NCBI GenBank assembly: GCA_025800385.1
Contig: JAOXRS010000066.1
Span: forward strand, 1 to 64,000
DNA: 64,000 nucleotides
Direction: 5' to 3'
Origin: Candidatus Albibeggiatoa sp. nov. NOAA
Lineage (GTDB): Bacteria > Pseudomonadota > Gammaproteobacteria > Beggiatoales > Beggiatoaceae
Position numbers and translations under genes: made by a program. Shown one piece after another: positions 1 through 9,133 of this stretch. The stretch's first letter is position 1. Every line of letters begins with the position of its first letter. The notes beneath the pieces are model-generated. The model did no database searches and had not been told where the DNA came from. It saw nothing but the letters and a program-made list of their open reading frames with translations.

Positions 1-38
1 ATGCCTCCACCTACAATTAATACGTCATGATGTTGCAT
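1..38 (-). CDS. FAD-dependent oxidoreductase, N-terminal fragment (UbiH/VisC-like?)
   Basis: Only the first 12 codons lie in the window; the gene runs off the left edge. Read on the minus strand from the ATG at 38 they give MQHHDVLIVGGG. This is the beta strand plus glycine-rich turn that opens a Rossmann FAD-binding domain. The pattern DVLIVGGG within the first ten residues is typical of the UbiH/UbiF/VisC family of ubiquinone-biosynthesis hydroxylases, but many flavoproteins begin this way, so the exact family is a guess. It is divergent from mobB and shares a 95-base upstream region with it. Confidence 0.55.
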   Translation of the reverse strand, partial: MQHHDVLIVGGG

Positions 39-133
39 GAAAAGCCTCGACTATCCAGTGTAAAAATGCTTCTAACTTCAAAAAAGACAGGTTTATAATA
101 CATTCCATGTCCACAGCGTAATATAGCACAACA

Positions 134-649
134 ATGGCGCATTACCAGTTATTAGGTTTCGTCGCATATAGCGGCACGGGTAAAACCACTTTATTAGAGC
201 AGTTGATTCCAATTCTGAAAAACAGAGGGCTGAGAATCGCAGTGATTAAGCATAGTCATCATGCGTTTGAAATCGATCATGAAGGCAAGGATAGTTATCG
301 CTTACGTCATGCGGGGGCTGTACAAACATTGCTTACATCGCAAAAGCGTTGGGCATTGGTGCAAGAAACTCCAGAGCGAGAAACAGAAGTCACATTACAA
401 GAAGCAATTGCACAGTTAGATACGGATTCGGTTGATTTGATTTTAACGGAAGGCTTTAAATCAGCTTCTTATCCTAAAATTGAATTGCATCGCCCTAGCT
501 TAAATAAGCCGCTTTTATATCCAGATGATAAAGATGTGATTGCGATTGCAACTGATGCCCCTTTAAACGAATCACCACCGATTCCTTATTTAAATTTAAA
601 TGACTTAGATGAAATTGTCAGATTTATTGAGCAATTTATAAAAACATAG
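134..649 (+). CDS. mobB: Molybdopterin-guanine dinucleotide biosynthesis protein MobB
   Basis: A GTP-binding adaptor for molybdenum cofactor maturation, thought to assist MobA in attaching GMP to molybdopterin in the cytoplasm. The P-loop AYSGTGKTT is at residues 11-19, followed by the family-typical IKHSHH stretch near residue 38 and the LTEGFK segment near residue 104. At 171 residues it is of normal length. No mobA is visible in the window. The gene ends at 649, directly abutting the stop codon of the convergent gene on the other strand. No strong Shine-Dalgarno precedes the ATG. Its presence implies a molybdoenzyme using the bis-MGD cofactor elsewhere in the genome. Confidence 0.9.
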   Translation: MAHYQLLGFVAYSGTGKTTLLEQLIPILKNRGLRIAVIKHSHHAFEIDHEGKDSYRLRHAGAVQTLLTSQKRWALVQETPERETEVTLQEAIAQLDTDSVDLILTEGFKSASYPKIELHRPSLNKPLLYPDDKDVIAIATDAPLNESPPIPYLNLNDLDEIVRFIEQFIKT

Positions 650-1285
650 CTATGTAGATTGGCTAGCAACCTGCTCTAAAAATTGTAACATTGCTTGATG
701 TTCTCTCATTTTTGCAATATCGAATACAGTATGATTATTGGAATCTTTAGCATTTAAAAGAGTTATATCTTGTTTTAGCAGTTGTTGAACCTCTTCAAAC
801 TGGTTTGTAGCAACTGCATATAAAAAACGACTGGTTACAGTATTGTTATTGCGTTGAGTTTCTTCCCATTCACGCCAAGACTGTTCTGTTTCTTGTAATA
901 TTTCTGCCTCACAATTTGCTTCGATTTGTTTGAGTTCAATGATTAACTGTTGCAATAATATTTTTTGAGAGCCAGTTAAGATATTTTGATTTATTTTCTC
1001 AAGATGGTTGTACAGAAAAAATGCATTTGCATCCTCTATAAAAGCGGCTTTTGCTAATCTAGGGACAAAGTGCAAGTAAGCTTCATCTGATAACAAGGGA
1101 GCTTCAAATAGTAATCGTGTGCAGTCATCATAATTCAAATTATCTCTGGTTTTATGTTTAAACTCGAATTCTAAATTTTGCTTATACGCTGTATCGGTAA
1201 AAGTCGGCTTACAGATTGTTTTTGGCTTTTTAAAACTTAAAAAATTTTGTTCAAGCTCAATAATCAATCTTTCATACTTATCCAT
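650..1285 (-). CDS. Uncharacterised protein with C-terminal ankyrin-like repeat
   Basis: Function unknown. It is a soluble, acidic, helix-rich protein of 211 residues. The last 60 or so residues (LYAVATNQFEEVQQLL, then the NNHTVFDIA turn) read like one and a half ankyrin repeats, which would suggest protein-protein contact. I place the start at the ATG at 1285, because the longer reading begins with TTG and AGGATGG lies just upstream of the ATG. There is no signal peptide or membrane segment. It is tail-to-tail with mobB with no spacer and divergent from ribE; neither neighbour suggests a role. Confidence 0.65.
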   Translation of the reverse strand: MDKYERLIIELEQNFLSFKKPKTICKPTFTDTAYKQNLEFEFKHKTRDNLNYDDCTRLLFEAPLLSDEAYLHFVPRLAKAAFIEDANAFFLYNHLEKINQNILTGSQKILLQQLIIELKQIEANCEAEILQETEQSWREWEETQRNNNTVTSRFLYAVATNQFEEVQQLLKQDITLLNAKDSNNHTVFDIAKMREHQAMLQFLEQVASQST

Positions 1286-1326
1286 CAAACCATCCTATAT
1301 AAATTGGCAACTCACCAAATTAACTC

Positions 1327-1354
1327 TTGATACTACACCTGTTTTTGCTATGCT
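1327..1354 (+). promoter_or_regulatory. Possible sigma-70 promoter of ribE
   Basis: TTGATA at 1327-1332 and TATGCT at 1349-1354 are separated by 16 bases, about 30 bases before the ribE ATG. The matches to -35 and -10 consensus are moderate. The 95-base gap leaves no room for an FMN riboswitch, so ribE is probably not controlled by one here. Confidence 0.35.
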
Positions 1355-1383
1355 AATCAATTCTTTTCAGTAAAGTTATCGCT

Positions 1384-2040
1384 ATGTTCACAGGTATTAT
1401 CCAAGCATTTGGCAAAATCCAACAAATTCAACCAACAGGTGTTGATGCACGATTTAAAATTCATACAGGACATGAGTTCCTTGAAGGCGTGCAACTCGGT
1501 GATAGTATTGCGGTTAATGGTGTGTGCTTAACTGTGACAGAAATGACGGGCGGTAGCTTTTGGGCAGATGTGTCTGGAGAAACCTTGCAACGCACTACCT
1601 TCGCACATTTAAAAGTCAATGACTTGACTAATTTAGAAAAAGCTTTAACTCCACAAACCCATTTAGGCGGTCATATTGTCAGCGGTCACGTTGACGGGAT
1701 TGGCATATTGAATGAGCGATATAATGATGGGCGTTCTGTGCGTTTAGCAATTAAAGCCCCTGATGCGCTCGCCAAATATATTGCTGAAAAAGGCTCAATT
1801 TGTGTTGATGGGATTAGCTTAACCGTGAATCTGGTCAAAGGCGCAGTGTTTGAACTCAATATTGTCCCACATACTTTAGAAAAAACCACTTTAGGCACAA
1901 TGCAAACAGGCCATGAAGTCAATTTAGAAGTAGATATTATTGCCCGTTATTTAGAACGTTTAGTACTCGGTGATAAAGCAGCCAATCCGAATGCCAGCAA
2001 TATCACAGAAGCATTTTTACAGCAAAACGGGTTTGCCTAA
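1384..2040 (+). CDS. ribE: Riboflavin synthase, alpha chain
   Basis: It catalyses dismutation of two 6,7-dimethyl-8-ribityllumazine molecules to riboflavin and a pyrimidine, the last step of riboflavin synthesis. The protein has the canonical start MFTGII and two tandem lumazine-binding barrels, roughly residues 1-97 and 98-195. Each carries the repeated signature (NGVCLTV in the first, GISLTVNLV in the second), and HLGGHIVSGHVDG lies at the junction. Length 218 is normal. Other rib genes (ribD, ribBA, ribH) are not in the window, so the gene stands alone rather than in a rib operon. It ends about 75 bases before a convergent membrane-protein gene. Confidence 0.95.
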   Translation: MFTGIIQAFGKIQQIQPTGVDARFKIHTGHEFLEGVQLGDSIAVNGVCLTVTEMTGGSFWADVSGETLQRTTFAHLKVNDLTNLEKALTPQTHLGGHIVSGHVDGIGILNERYNDGRSVRLAIKAPDALAKYIAEKGSICVDGISLTVNLVKGAVFELNIVPHTLEKTTLGTMQTGHEVNLEVDIIARYLERLVLGDKAANPNASNITEAFLQQNGFA

Positions 2041-2089
2041 CTTTTTCGACTTTCCTTAAGCTTTTTATGGTTTAAATCTGCAAATTATG

Positions 2090-2115
2090 CCCTATTTTGC
2101 GGATATAGGGACTTT
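2090..2115 (+). terminator. Weak hairpin downstream of ribE
   Basis: CCCTAT at 2090-2095 pairs with ATAGGG at 2105-2110 and is followed by ACTTTTA. The stem is only six pairs, so termination here is tentative. It lies between two convergent genes. Confidence 0.4.
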
Positions 2116-2702
2116 TATGTATACGCTTTGCGTAAGATTGCTCGGCGCATCGAAACCATGATGATGAATATGATGCAAACAACCACAATCATCGCAGGAA
2201 ATAGTACGGTTGTGGCTGAATAATGTTCTAATGCCGCAATAGATACTGCACTGCGAATAGCCATCAACACAAAAAAGATAAGTTGTTCATCAAAAGGTGA
2301 CATATAAGCTTTGCGTAATGTTGGAATAAAGCCCAAAAGGTCAGTTAAGCTTAAAACCAGCACTGCCCAAAATGGATCAGCGGTTAAAAACCATAAAGGC
2401 AAAGCTGTTAAAGCCAATATAAAAAAGAACCAATCAGCTAAAACAATACTGCTATCTGAACAACGTTGATAAGCCAACAAAGCGACATAAAGTGTGATTA
2501 AACCTGAAATACCCGTAGGCCATGCGCCTACCCCAGCACCATCAGCCAGTTGAGCAAAAAAAACGATATAGGTTGTTAAGCTCCAAATAATCCAAGAAAA
2601 CACATGCGGCTTGATTTGGTCTCGTAAAATTGCCCGAATATAGGGAAAAAAGGCAACGAATGTGAGCACAATCGCTATGATGCTGAGCATTTCTTTGTAC
2701 AT
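2115..2702 (-). CDS. Uncharacterised multi-pass membrane protein
   Basis: About 195 residues from the ATG at 2702; the longer reading begins with TTG, and a second ATG at 2690 is also possible. Six to seven hydrophobic segments follow one another, beginning with LSIIAIVLTFVAFFPYI. The pattern (PYIRAILRDQIKPHVFSWIIW in part, then an A/G-rich helix) is loosely like PQ-loop or SemiSWEET-type proteins, in which a short helix pair is repeated, but I cannot assign a substrate. It ends in a basic tail (SMRRAILRKAYT), suggesting a cytoplasmic C terminus. No operon partners. Confidence 0.65.
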   Translation of the reverse strand: MYKEMLSIIAIVLTFVAFFPYIRAILRDQIKPHVFSWIIWSLTTYIVFFAQLADGAGVGAWPTGISGLITLYVALLAYQRCSDSSIVLADWFFFILALTALPLWFLTADPFWAVLVLSLTDLLGFIPTLRKAYMSPFDEQLIFFVLMAIRSAVSIAALEHYSATTVLFPAMIVVVCIIFIIMVSMRRAILRKAYT

Positions 2703-2836
2703 AGCAAGCTTTAATTTTTTAGATTTGCTCCATATTAATCTATTCAATTAGAAACAGAAAGCAGCCCAAACTTTTAACATTAGCAAACCTTACTTTGTAA
2801 GTGTGAATTGCAGCCAATAAAAAAGATATAACGATT

Positions 2837-3772
2837 ATGACGATACATCACATTGACCAATATGTAGTTATTGGCAATCCGATTAACCATAGTAAATCCC
2901 CTTCGATTCACAGTGCATTTGCTTATCAAACAGGTCAAGCGTTGGATTATAAGACCATGCTTGTGAGCACTGATGAGGGTGAATTTGCAAAGGCCGTTCA
3001 ATTATTTCAGCAGTCAGGTGGTAAAGGTTTAAATATTACTGTGCCTTTTAAACAACATGCTTGGGAAATTGCTCAACAACGGACTTCACGTGCTGAACAT
3101 GCGGGCGCATTGAATACATTATGGTTTGATGAACAAGGTGTGATTCATGGTGATAATACCGATGGTGTTGGCTTGGTGCGTGATTTGACTGCGAATTATC
3201 AAATTGCTTTAAAAGATAAAAAGGTTTTAATCATGGGTGCAGGGGGAGCGGTACGCGGTGTATTAGAGCCGATTTTAGCTGAAAATCCAGCTAGTTGTAC
3301 TATCGTTAATCGAACCGTATCTAAGGCACAAGCATTAGCGGATTTATTCCAGCAACAAGGCAATATCAATGCAATTGGTTATGATGAGTTGCAAGGTGAA
3401 TATGATGTGATTATCAATGGTACATCTGCCAGCTTACAAAGTCAGTTACCACCTTTGCCAGAAACAGGTTTGATTTTAGATAATACTGTTTGTTATGACA
3501 TGATGTACGGCGCAACGGATACATTATTTATCCAGTGGGCTAAACAGCATGGTGTGCCTAAAACAATTGATGGCTTAGGCATGTTAGTGGAACAAGCTGC
3601 TGAATCGTTTTACTTATGGCGTAATGTGCGTCCAGAAACCGCAAGTGTGATTCAAAAGTTGCGTATGGATTTATTGAATGAAAATCGTCCTACTGAAATT
3701 GGAGGGCCTAAAGGGCTTGAGCCTACGCGTTATGGAGATTGGGAACGTAAAGGACGTTGCGTTGATTTTTAA
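2837..3772 (+). CDS. aroE: Shikimate dehydrogenase with C-terminal SDHAF4/DUF1674-like tail
   Basis: Reduces 3-dehydroshikimate to shikimate with NADPH in chorismate synthesis. The substrate site NPINHSKSPSIHS starts at residue 14; catalytic Lys is K72 (NITVPFK) and its partner Asp is D109 (DNTDG). The cofactor loop GAGGAVRG is at 134-141 and the GLGMLVEQA helix follows near residue 248. The ordinary enzyme would end near residue 281. Here about 30 more residues continue in frame, containing EIGGPKGLEPTRYGDW and KGRCVDF. This is the signature of the DUF1674/SDHAF4 succinate dehydrogenase assembly family, normally a separate small protein. No stop or frame change separates the parts. An in-frame Met at residue 277 could allow separate translation of the tail, but no good ribosome site precedes it. 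No sdh genes are nearby. Confidence 0.93.
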   Translation: MTIHHIDQYVVIGNPINHSKSPSIHSAFAYQTGQALDYKTMLVSTDEGEFAKAVQLFQQSGGKGLNITVPFKQHAWEIAQQRTSRAEHAGALNTLWFDEQGVIHGDNTDGVGLVRDLTANYQIALKDKKVLIMGAGGAVRGVLEPILAENPASCTIVNRTVSKAQALADLFQQQGNINAIGYDELQGEYDVIINGTSASLQSQLPPLPETGLILDNTVCYDMMYGATDTLFIQWAKQHGVPKTIDGLGMLVEQAAESFYLWRNVRPETASVIQKLRMDLLNENRPTEIGGPKGLEPTRYGDWERKGRCVDF

Positions 3773-3799
3773 GTGATTCAATTAAGGAGGAGCGTATAA

Positions 3800-3832
3800 A
3801 TGAAAAAGAGTATGCTCTTCATCTTATTGTAA
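3800..3832 (+). pseudogene. Ten-codon orphan start with strong Shine-Dalgarno (decayed gene or leader)
   Basis: AAGGAGGAG at 3784-3792 is an almost perfect ribosome site, eight bases before an ATG that encodes only MKKSMLFILL before a TAA. The ten residues look like the beginning of a signal peptide. The following coding sequence at 3967 belongs to a type of protein that often begins with a lipoprotein signal, so this could be its detached N terminus. The two are in different frames with stops between. A free-standing leader peptide is the alternative. Confidence 0.35.
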
Positions 3833-3966
3833 AATTAAAAGTTTTCGGTAGCACTTTAAGAGTGGAACAATGTGATATTTTTGAAAATGCTTCTTAAAAT
3901 GTATTGTCATTTCCATACTATTGATGTCACTGCGGTTGGTGGCGTTACTTGTCATAGATCACTATT

Positions 3967-4314
3967 ATGATGAACATGAAATCATCTTACAGCACTTATT
4001 CTGAAGTGGTGGCAAGTGGTATTATTCAAAGAGGTTGGATTCCTGAGTTTCTACCAAAATCAGCATATAACATTGACGTAAAATACAATCTTGATAATAA
4101 CCACGGTTTTGTGCAATTTTATTTTTCCCCTTTAGATCATCATTTTATTACTAACCACTTCAAAATAATCCCATATAATAACCAAATTCCCCAATCTTAT
4201 TTAACTGAAAATAGACAACTTTATGTTGGTAAAGAACAATTTTATAAAGACGACTTATTAGTTGATTGGGATACAAATAAGGCTATGTATTGGTATTCAG
4301 TAGCATTGATCTAA
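3967..4314 (+). CDS. Small protein with [11 protein letters not shown] motif, possibly N-terminally truncated
   Basis: 115 residues. The stretch [20 protein letters not shown], then FLPKSAYNI, resembles a family of small bacterial lipoproteins, YbbD-like by my recollection, in which a signal peptide and lipobox cysteine precede this motif. Here no signal peptide or lipobox is present. A strong but orphaned ribosome site and signal-like start lie 167 bases upstream, so the gene may have lost its proper N terminus. The ATG at 3967 has no clear Shine-Dalgarno. Its end overlaps the stop of the convergent histidine kinase by four bases. Role unknown. Confidence 0.5.
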   Translation: MMNMKSSYSTYSEVVASGIIQRGWIPEFLPKSAYNIDVKYNLDNNHGFVQFYFSPLDHHFITNHFKIIPYNNQIPQSYLTENRQLYVGKEQFYKDDLLVDWDTNKAMYWYSVALI

Positions 4315-6467
4315 ATGATTTCCATGGGTTTTACTTCAGCAGGTAAACGAATGGTAAATGTACTGCCTTCGCCAAAATGACTATCTACAGAAATATCACC
4401 GCCCATAATGTCACAGAATTGTTTTGTGATCGCCAACCCTAAACCACTGCCACCATAACGACGTTGATTAGTTGGGTCAATTTGCGCAAATGCTTGGAAT
4501 AATTTCTTCATTTGGTCATCTGTCATCCCAATACCCTGATCGGAAACGCCAAAAATAATCCAATCAATCCGTGCCTCATCTTGTTCCCGTGTCACAGTTA
4601 AGGTGATAATACTTTGTTGTGAGAACTTATTGGCATTGGTTAATAAGTTCATCAAATTTTGCCGTACTTTAGTCAAATCAGCAGACATTGTACCTAAGGC
4701 ACTATCACAGTTAACTTTCAGAATATTCGATTGTTTTTCCAATAATGGTGCAACCGCATTGGCCACATCTTGAATCATCGGCGCAATATCAAAAGTTTCG
4801 ATATATAAATCCATTTTACTGGACTCAATCCGCGACATATCAAACAAGTTATTAATCAAATCTAGCAAGTGATAGCTCGCACCGTGAATTTTCTGCAAAT
4901 CAGGGATAAATTCATCACGTCCCTGATCTTTAGCGTCTTCTTGCAAAATTTCTGTATAACCAATAATCGCATTCATTGGTGTTCGCAATTCATGGCTCAT
5001 ATTGGCTAAGAATTGGGTTTTGGTTTGATTTGCAGCATTGGCTTGTACTTTGGCGCGTTGTGCTTCTAACTTATGCTTTTGAATTTCCACTCGCGACTTT
5101 TGAATTTGCAGCCGCATTTTTTGCGCTTCGCCGCGTGAATTTTGCGCTTCACGAGAGACTTTAGCCAGCTCCTCTTTGCGTTTCTCATAGACTTGTACTT
5201 GCTCTAATTGGGCTTTACGCAATGATTGTAAGCGTTTGACACATTCCCCTTTTTCATTATTGACTTTGTTTAATTTAGTCACAAGCTGTACAAATATTTG
5301 TGATAATTGCTTTAACTCAGCAACACCATATTCCAACGATTTAATTTCATTTGGATTGGCAACCGATTTCGGCAATTTCTGCAATAAAGTAAGCAAAGAA
5401 TTAGCAAATGAACGATATAGAATAAAAAACATCGCACTAAGTAACAAAATCAACACAACGCTAAACAAAATAAATAAATTTAGGTTGTAACGTTTATCAC
5501 TTTTAAGCTCAGATGTTTGTTGGTAACTGACTAATGACCAAGGCAAATTATGCAACTTTTTAGAAGAAAGAGTATAAGTAATGCCATTAACTTTGTATTC
5601 TTGATAAGGCACGTCTTTGCCTAATAGAGATTTCCAGAACGGCTGCTCTTTATTGGAACTGTATAATGTATACTGCATTCGCTCAGTGATAGGAAGCAGT
5701 TGTGCAGAACCTTCAGGCATTTTGCTTAATAATGTGCCTGCTTGATGATCCGCTAAAAACATCCCGCCTGTATTACCTAATCGTTTCTTTTCAATATCTT
5801 CAAAAAAACTATCGACCAGTAAGCCAACACCAACCACGCCATAAAATCGCCGTTGATTATATAAACCTTGGGTAATGCTAAACATGCCTTGTTTTAAATA
5901 ATCATCATCTTCATAAATTGGTGTGACTTTCACTTCTTGTGAGCTTTTGCCAATGTGATACCAAAATTTACGCGGATCATTCACATAATTTGGTTCAGTC
6001 CAAGATTCTACAATCATGTTATGCGGTTTGTTATAACGTGCTGTATCACGCTGGATGATATTTTTATGCACAAATAACAAATAGCCTTGCTGATTGAGAT
6101 ATTCACGGGCTTTAAACGGTTCTAACGCAAAAAAGTTACTGAAATGACTTGGCTCAAATTGTAAGTTTTCTGCCATCATCTGACGTAAAAACATAAGATG
6201 CTCGTCAATTTGTCGCATATCGTCAGAATTTTCTAAAATAGAGACATAGCCTTTTAAACGTTTGACATTTTGTTTGGCTAGCTCAACTTCGGCATCTAAT
6301 TTTTCTGCGAATTTTTGAGTTTCTTGTTGTAAGCGCAAATAAGCCAACTGGTTTTGCAAGGCACTATGTTTACTGAAAAACAGCCCTACAGTGATGGCGA
6401 ATGTGAATACGATCACGATTAAGAAAAAAACTAAAATGGATTTGATACTCAGCGCACTATAACTCAT
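4311..6467 (-). CDS. Membrane sensor histidine kinase, extracytoplasmic sensor domain
   Basis: A 718-residue two-component sensor kinase. One membrane helix near residues 10-30 ([18 protein letters not shown]) and a second near 325-350 enclose a periplasmic domain of about 290 residues, probably of the CACHE type. A long charged coiled coil (about 400-470, rich in repeats such as [15 protein letters not shown]) leads to the dimerisation domain with the phospho-accepting His in SHELRTPMN. The ATPase domain follows, with DQGIGM and [13 protein letters not shown]. There is no receiver domain and no adjacent response regulator, so the partner must lie elsewhere. The ATG at 6467 opens the membrane helix directly. 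The ligand cannot be told from the sequence. Confidence 0.9.
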   Translation of the reverse strand: MSYSALSIKSILVFFLIVIVFTFAITVGLFFSKHSALQNQLAYLRLQQETQKFAEKLDAEVELAKQNVKRLKGYVSILENSDDMRQIDEHLMFLRQMMAENLQFEPSHFSNFFALEPFKAREYLNQQGYLLFVHKNIIQRDTARYNKPHNMIVESWTEPNYVNDPRKFWYHIGKSSQEVKVTPIYEDDDYLKQGMFSITQGLYNQRRFYGVVGVGLLVDSFFEDIEKKRLGNTGGMFLADHQAGTLLSKMPEGSAQLLPITERMQYTLYSSNKEQPFWKSLLGKDVPYQEYKVNGITYTLSSKKLHNLPWSLVSYQQTSELKSDKRYNLNLFILFSVVLILLLSAMFFILYRSFANSLLTLLQKLPKSVANPNEIKSLEYGVAELKQLSQIFVQLVTKLNKVNNEKGECVKRLQSLRKAQLEQVQVYEKRKEELAKVSREAQNSRGEAQKMRLQIQKSRVEIQKHKLEAQRAKVQANAANQTKTQFLANMSHELRTPMNAIIGYTEILQEDAKDQGRDEFIPDLQKIHGASYHLLDLINNLFDMSRIESSKMDLYIETFDIAPMIQDVANAVAPLLEKQSNILKVNCDSALGTMSADLTKVRQNLMNLLTNANKFSQQSIITLTVTREQDEARIDWIIFGVSDQGIGMTDDQMKKLFQAFAQIDPTNQRRYGGSGLGLAITKQFCDIMGGDISVDSHFGEGSTFTIRLPAEVKPMEII

Positions 6468-6656
6468 TGCATAGTGTCCTCAAGACCTGCCTTATGAAAC
6501 ACGACTTACTCGATTGGTTGTTGCGAAACTGATTGGTTACAAAATATGTGTAAAACCTATATTCAAATTCTAAACCACCTATGTACTGCTTAGTGTTGCG
6601 GGAAGGGTGTTTGAATTTATTTCGTTAAGATGACGAACACATTAGAAACAATTATC

Positions 6657-6680
6657 AATGAACCATTATTAATTATCAAT
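6657..6680. repeat. Copy 1 of a 23/24-base direct repeat flanking the M48 gene
   Basis: This intergenic sequence begins AATGAACCATTATTAAT and continues TATCAAT. It matches 8442-8464, inside the 3' end of the SDR gene, except for one inserted T. The two copies are in the same orientation and bracket exactly the M48 protease gene. Confidence 0.5.
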
Positions 6681-6690
6681 CTTTATGTGC

Positions 6691-8391
6691 TTAATTTTTA
6701 ACTAACCACACTTGTTTTACGTGTTGATTCAGGACTAAGGCTGCCCAATTTTGACAAAAATATAATTCACCTTGCGCTATTTGGCGTTTTTGCAACGGCG
6801 CAGCACAATAATCCTGTAATATTAAAGGATTGAGATCAGAAACCTGATTGAATACAGCCATTTCAAGGTAACCTGCTATTTCCAATAGCTCGTAGCCTTG
6901 TTGTGGAGCTTGATAGACCGTGCCATAAAGCTCTAGCTGCCAGTCAAACGGCAAAGACCGCCATTTTTTCAACACTTGCTTTGCGGTTTTATTGCGCCGT
7001 ATATAAGTGCCTACCTCAATTGGAGGCTGCCATTGTTTGATTGTTGATGGGGCGGTTGTTGGACGAGGGCAATCCGTTTTTTCACATACAATCATACGGA
7101 TTGCAGGTGGTAACGTTTCATGTTGCTGGGCTAAACGCTGCCATAATGCATCACTGCCTGACCGTCCACGAATATCTAGCAACCGTGCTGCGTTATAAAT
7201 CAGTGAGGTTGGCACATTTTCATCAGCAATGAGTTTTTGCAGAAGCTGTATAGCTTGTGACCACATGTCTGTTTCTAGGCCTTCTTCGTATAAAATCAAG
7301 GCTCTAAGTCCCTGAATCATCAGATTATCAGGCTCTAATTTTCTGGCTTTTTCAATAACAGCGCGAGCATGATAAATTTCTTTTAAATACAACAATGTTA
7401 CTGCTAAATTTAAATGAGCAGGCACGTAATATTTATCTGTTTTAACTGCAAGTTCTAAATAATCTTTGGCTTGCAATAACCATTTGTCTGCTCTACGTGA
7501 AGGTAAATCACTACGTACTGCGCTGCGTGGAGCTAAATCTAAAGTGTCCGCTTGGCTATGGGTATCAAGCAATAACGGCATCCAGTAATAATAAGCTGCT
7601 TGTCCTAAATCTTGTCGCGCCAGTTGTAAATAGCAAAAGCCTAAATTATTTAATACTTCGCGAGCAGGGAAAATCTTTTGAAATTCGCGTAAAAAATAAA
7701 CTGCATCTTCACAACGCTCAAAATGGCTTAAGCGTACGCCGAAATGAAACAAAGGTAATTTATCCAAAATGTTTTTCAATCGCGCCTGTAGCATTTGCTG
7801 ACGAATTTGTGGGTCTGGATGGGTTTCACTATGGATTTGAGTAGTGGTCTGTTGTTGCCAATGTTGGAAAAAATCTTGTGTCAACAATTTATCAACGGGA
7901 TAGCCCGCAATAGCAGCATAGATAAACCCTCGGTCGTCAGCGGCTAGCTCTTTTTGTTGTGGGCGATGCTGTAATGCTTGGCTTAAAGCTTGGTTTTGGT
8001 GGGAAAATTGTGCAACCTCTTGATGCCAAAAATCATCGTTGGCTAAATGCGCTAATTCATGTCCTAAAATAAACGCAACTCTGGTGTCGCCTACTTCTTT
8101 TGAGACATTTTTATAGCAAATCTCCAAGGTTTTCGATGCAATCACAATATAGCCATCTGGCAACGCAATTGCCCATGGATCAGCTGGACTATTGATAATG
8201 GCTAACTGTGGATAACGGTGGTGTTTTCTATCGGCAACAGCAACAATACGTTTGAATACGATTTCAGCTTGTTGTACATACGCATTTTGTGGATTTGCTC
8301 GCCCATATTTTTCTAGGTAAAACTGTACGTTATCTTTAGCAAAGATAGGAAAAGAGAATAAGAAGCAAAAAAAGAGAAGTAGAAGGCGCAT
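6691..8391 (-). CDS. Secreted M48-family zinc metalloprotease with TPR-like C-terminal half
   Basis: 566 residues with a cleavable signal peptide (MRLLLLFFCFLFSFPIFA), so periplasmic. The protease domain occupies roughly residues 25-230. Zinc ligands are H111 and H115 in HELAH with catalytic E112; the third ligand is E148 in KELAADD with D152. The second half, about 230-430, is helix-rich with TPR-like pairs (PAHLNLAVTLLYL, RKLEPDNLMIQGLRA). This layout is that of BepA-type periplasmic proteases, which assemble or clear outer-membrane proteins, but BepA is shorter. The C-terminal 130 residues I do not recognise. The gene is 40 bases downstream of the SDR gene and is bracketed by a short direct repeat. 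Confidence 0.85.
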   Translation of the reverse strand: MRLLLLFFCFLFSFPIFAKDNVQFYLEKYGRANPQNAYVQQAEIVFKRIVAVADRKHHRYPQLAIINSPADPWAIALPDGYIVIASKTLEICYKNVSKEVGDTRVAFILGHELAHLANDDFWHQEVAQFSHQNQALSQALQHRPQQKELAADDRGFIYAAIAGYPVDKLLTQDFFQHWQQQTTTQIHSETHPDPQIRQQMLQARLKNILDKLPLFHFGVRLSHFERCEDAVYFLREFQKIFPAREVLNNLGFCYLQLARQDLGQAAYYYWMPLLLDTHSQADTLDLAPRSAVRSDLPSRRADKWLLQAKDYLELAVKTDKYYVPAHLNLAVTLLYLKEIYHARAVIEKARKLEPDNLMIQGLRALILYEEGLETDMWSQAIQLLQKLIADENVPTSLIYNAARLLDIRGRSGSDALWQRLAQQHETLPPAIRMIVCEKTDCPRPTTAPSTIKQWQPPIEVGTYIRRNKTAKQVLKKWRSLPFDWQLELYGTVYQAPQQGYELLEIAGYLEMAVFNQVSDLNPLILQDYCAAPLQKRQIAQGELYFCQNWAALVLNQHVKQVWLVKN

Positions 8392-8431
8392 ATATTTTAG
8401 CTCGGTGTTCTGATATTTTTATCTAAAAACA

Positions 8432-9133
8432 TTATCTTGGGAATGAACCATTATTAATATCAATACAAGTACCGTTGATATATTCAGGTGAAATTGTACC
8501 CAGCCAGCCAATTGTTTCAGCCACTTCAGAAGGCTTACCAAAACGTCCCGTAATTGCTAATTTTTTAAATGCATTTTTTCTTTCTTCCAATACTACATTC
8601 AGCATATCGGTTTCAGTTGGACTGGCTGCAATCGCGTTGATGACAATACCGTGAATCCCTAATATTTTCGCAAAGCTTTTAGTGGCATTGATTAAGCCTG
8701 CTTTTGTAATGCCGTACCAAATATCTGGATGTCCTGTCTGGCCTGCAATAGATGCATTATTCACAATACGCCCGTTCTTACGTTCAATCATTTGTTTTGA
8801 TACTGCTTGAATCAATGTGACGGGTGCTTGAATATTTAGTCTTATCATGCGGTCAACTTGTGCTTGTGGGTAATCATCATACGGCAATGAATACATCACC
8901 CCAGCATTGTTAATCAATACATGGATGTCGCCTAATGATGCAATAAGTTCTGGAATACTTTCAATATTAGATAAATCATACTCAACGGTTTGCACATTTT
9001 CATGTGTTGCTAACTCAAAGCAGCTGAAATCGCGAGCAATCACGATCACGTTATAGTCATGATTTAAGAAATACTGTGTCACAGCCAAGCCAATGCCTTT
9101 ATTGCCACCTGTGACTAGAGCTGTTTTTTGCAT
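8432..9133 (-). CDS. Short-chain dehydrogenase/reductase (SDR)
   Basis: 233 residues, the single-domain length of a classical SDR. The NAD(P)-binding motif TGGNKGIG is at residues 8-15, NNAGVM follows the fourth strand, and the active-site Tyr and Lys are in YGITK with a Ser in NNASIAG. The substrate is not evident; SDRs of this form reduce or oxidise a wide range of alcohols and ketones, including 3-oxoacyl-ACP. It is the probable first gene of a two-gene unit with the M48 protease. The last codons (encoding NNGSFPR) contain one copy of the direct repeat described for this locus. Confidence 0.85.
   Translation of the reverse strand: MQKTALVTGGNKGIGLAVTQYFLNHDYNVIVIARDFSCFELATHENVQTVEYDLSNIESIPELIASLGDIHVLINNAGVMYSLPYDDYPQAQVDRMIRLNIQAPVTLIQAVSKQMIERKNGRIVNNASIAGQTGHPDIWYGITKAGLINATKSFAKILGIHGIVINAIAASPTETDMLNVVLEERKNAFKKLAITGRFGKPSEVAETIGWLGTISPEYINGTCIDINNGSFPR
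8442..8464. repeat. Copy 2 of the direct repeat flanking the M48 gene
   Basis: Lies within the last codons of the SDR gene. It shares 17 identical bases plus TATCAAT with the copy at 6657-6680, with one base of length difference. Confidence 0.5.

Noticed and set aside
1289..1383. FMN riboswitch upstream of ribE
   Set aside because: The gap is too short and has none of the conserved RFN segments.
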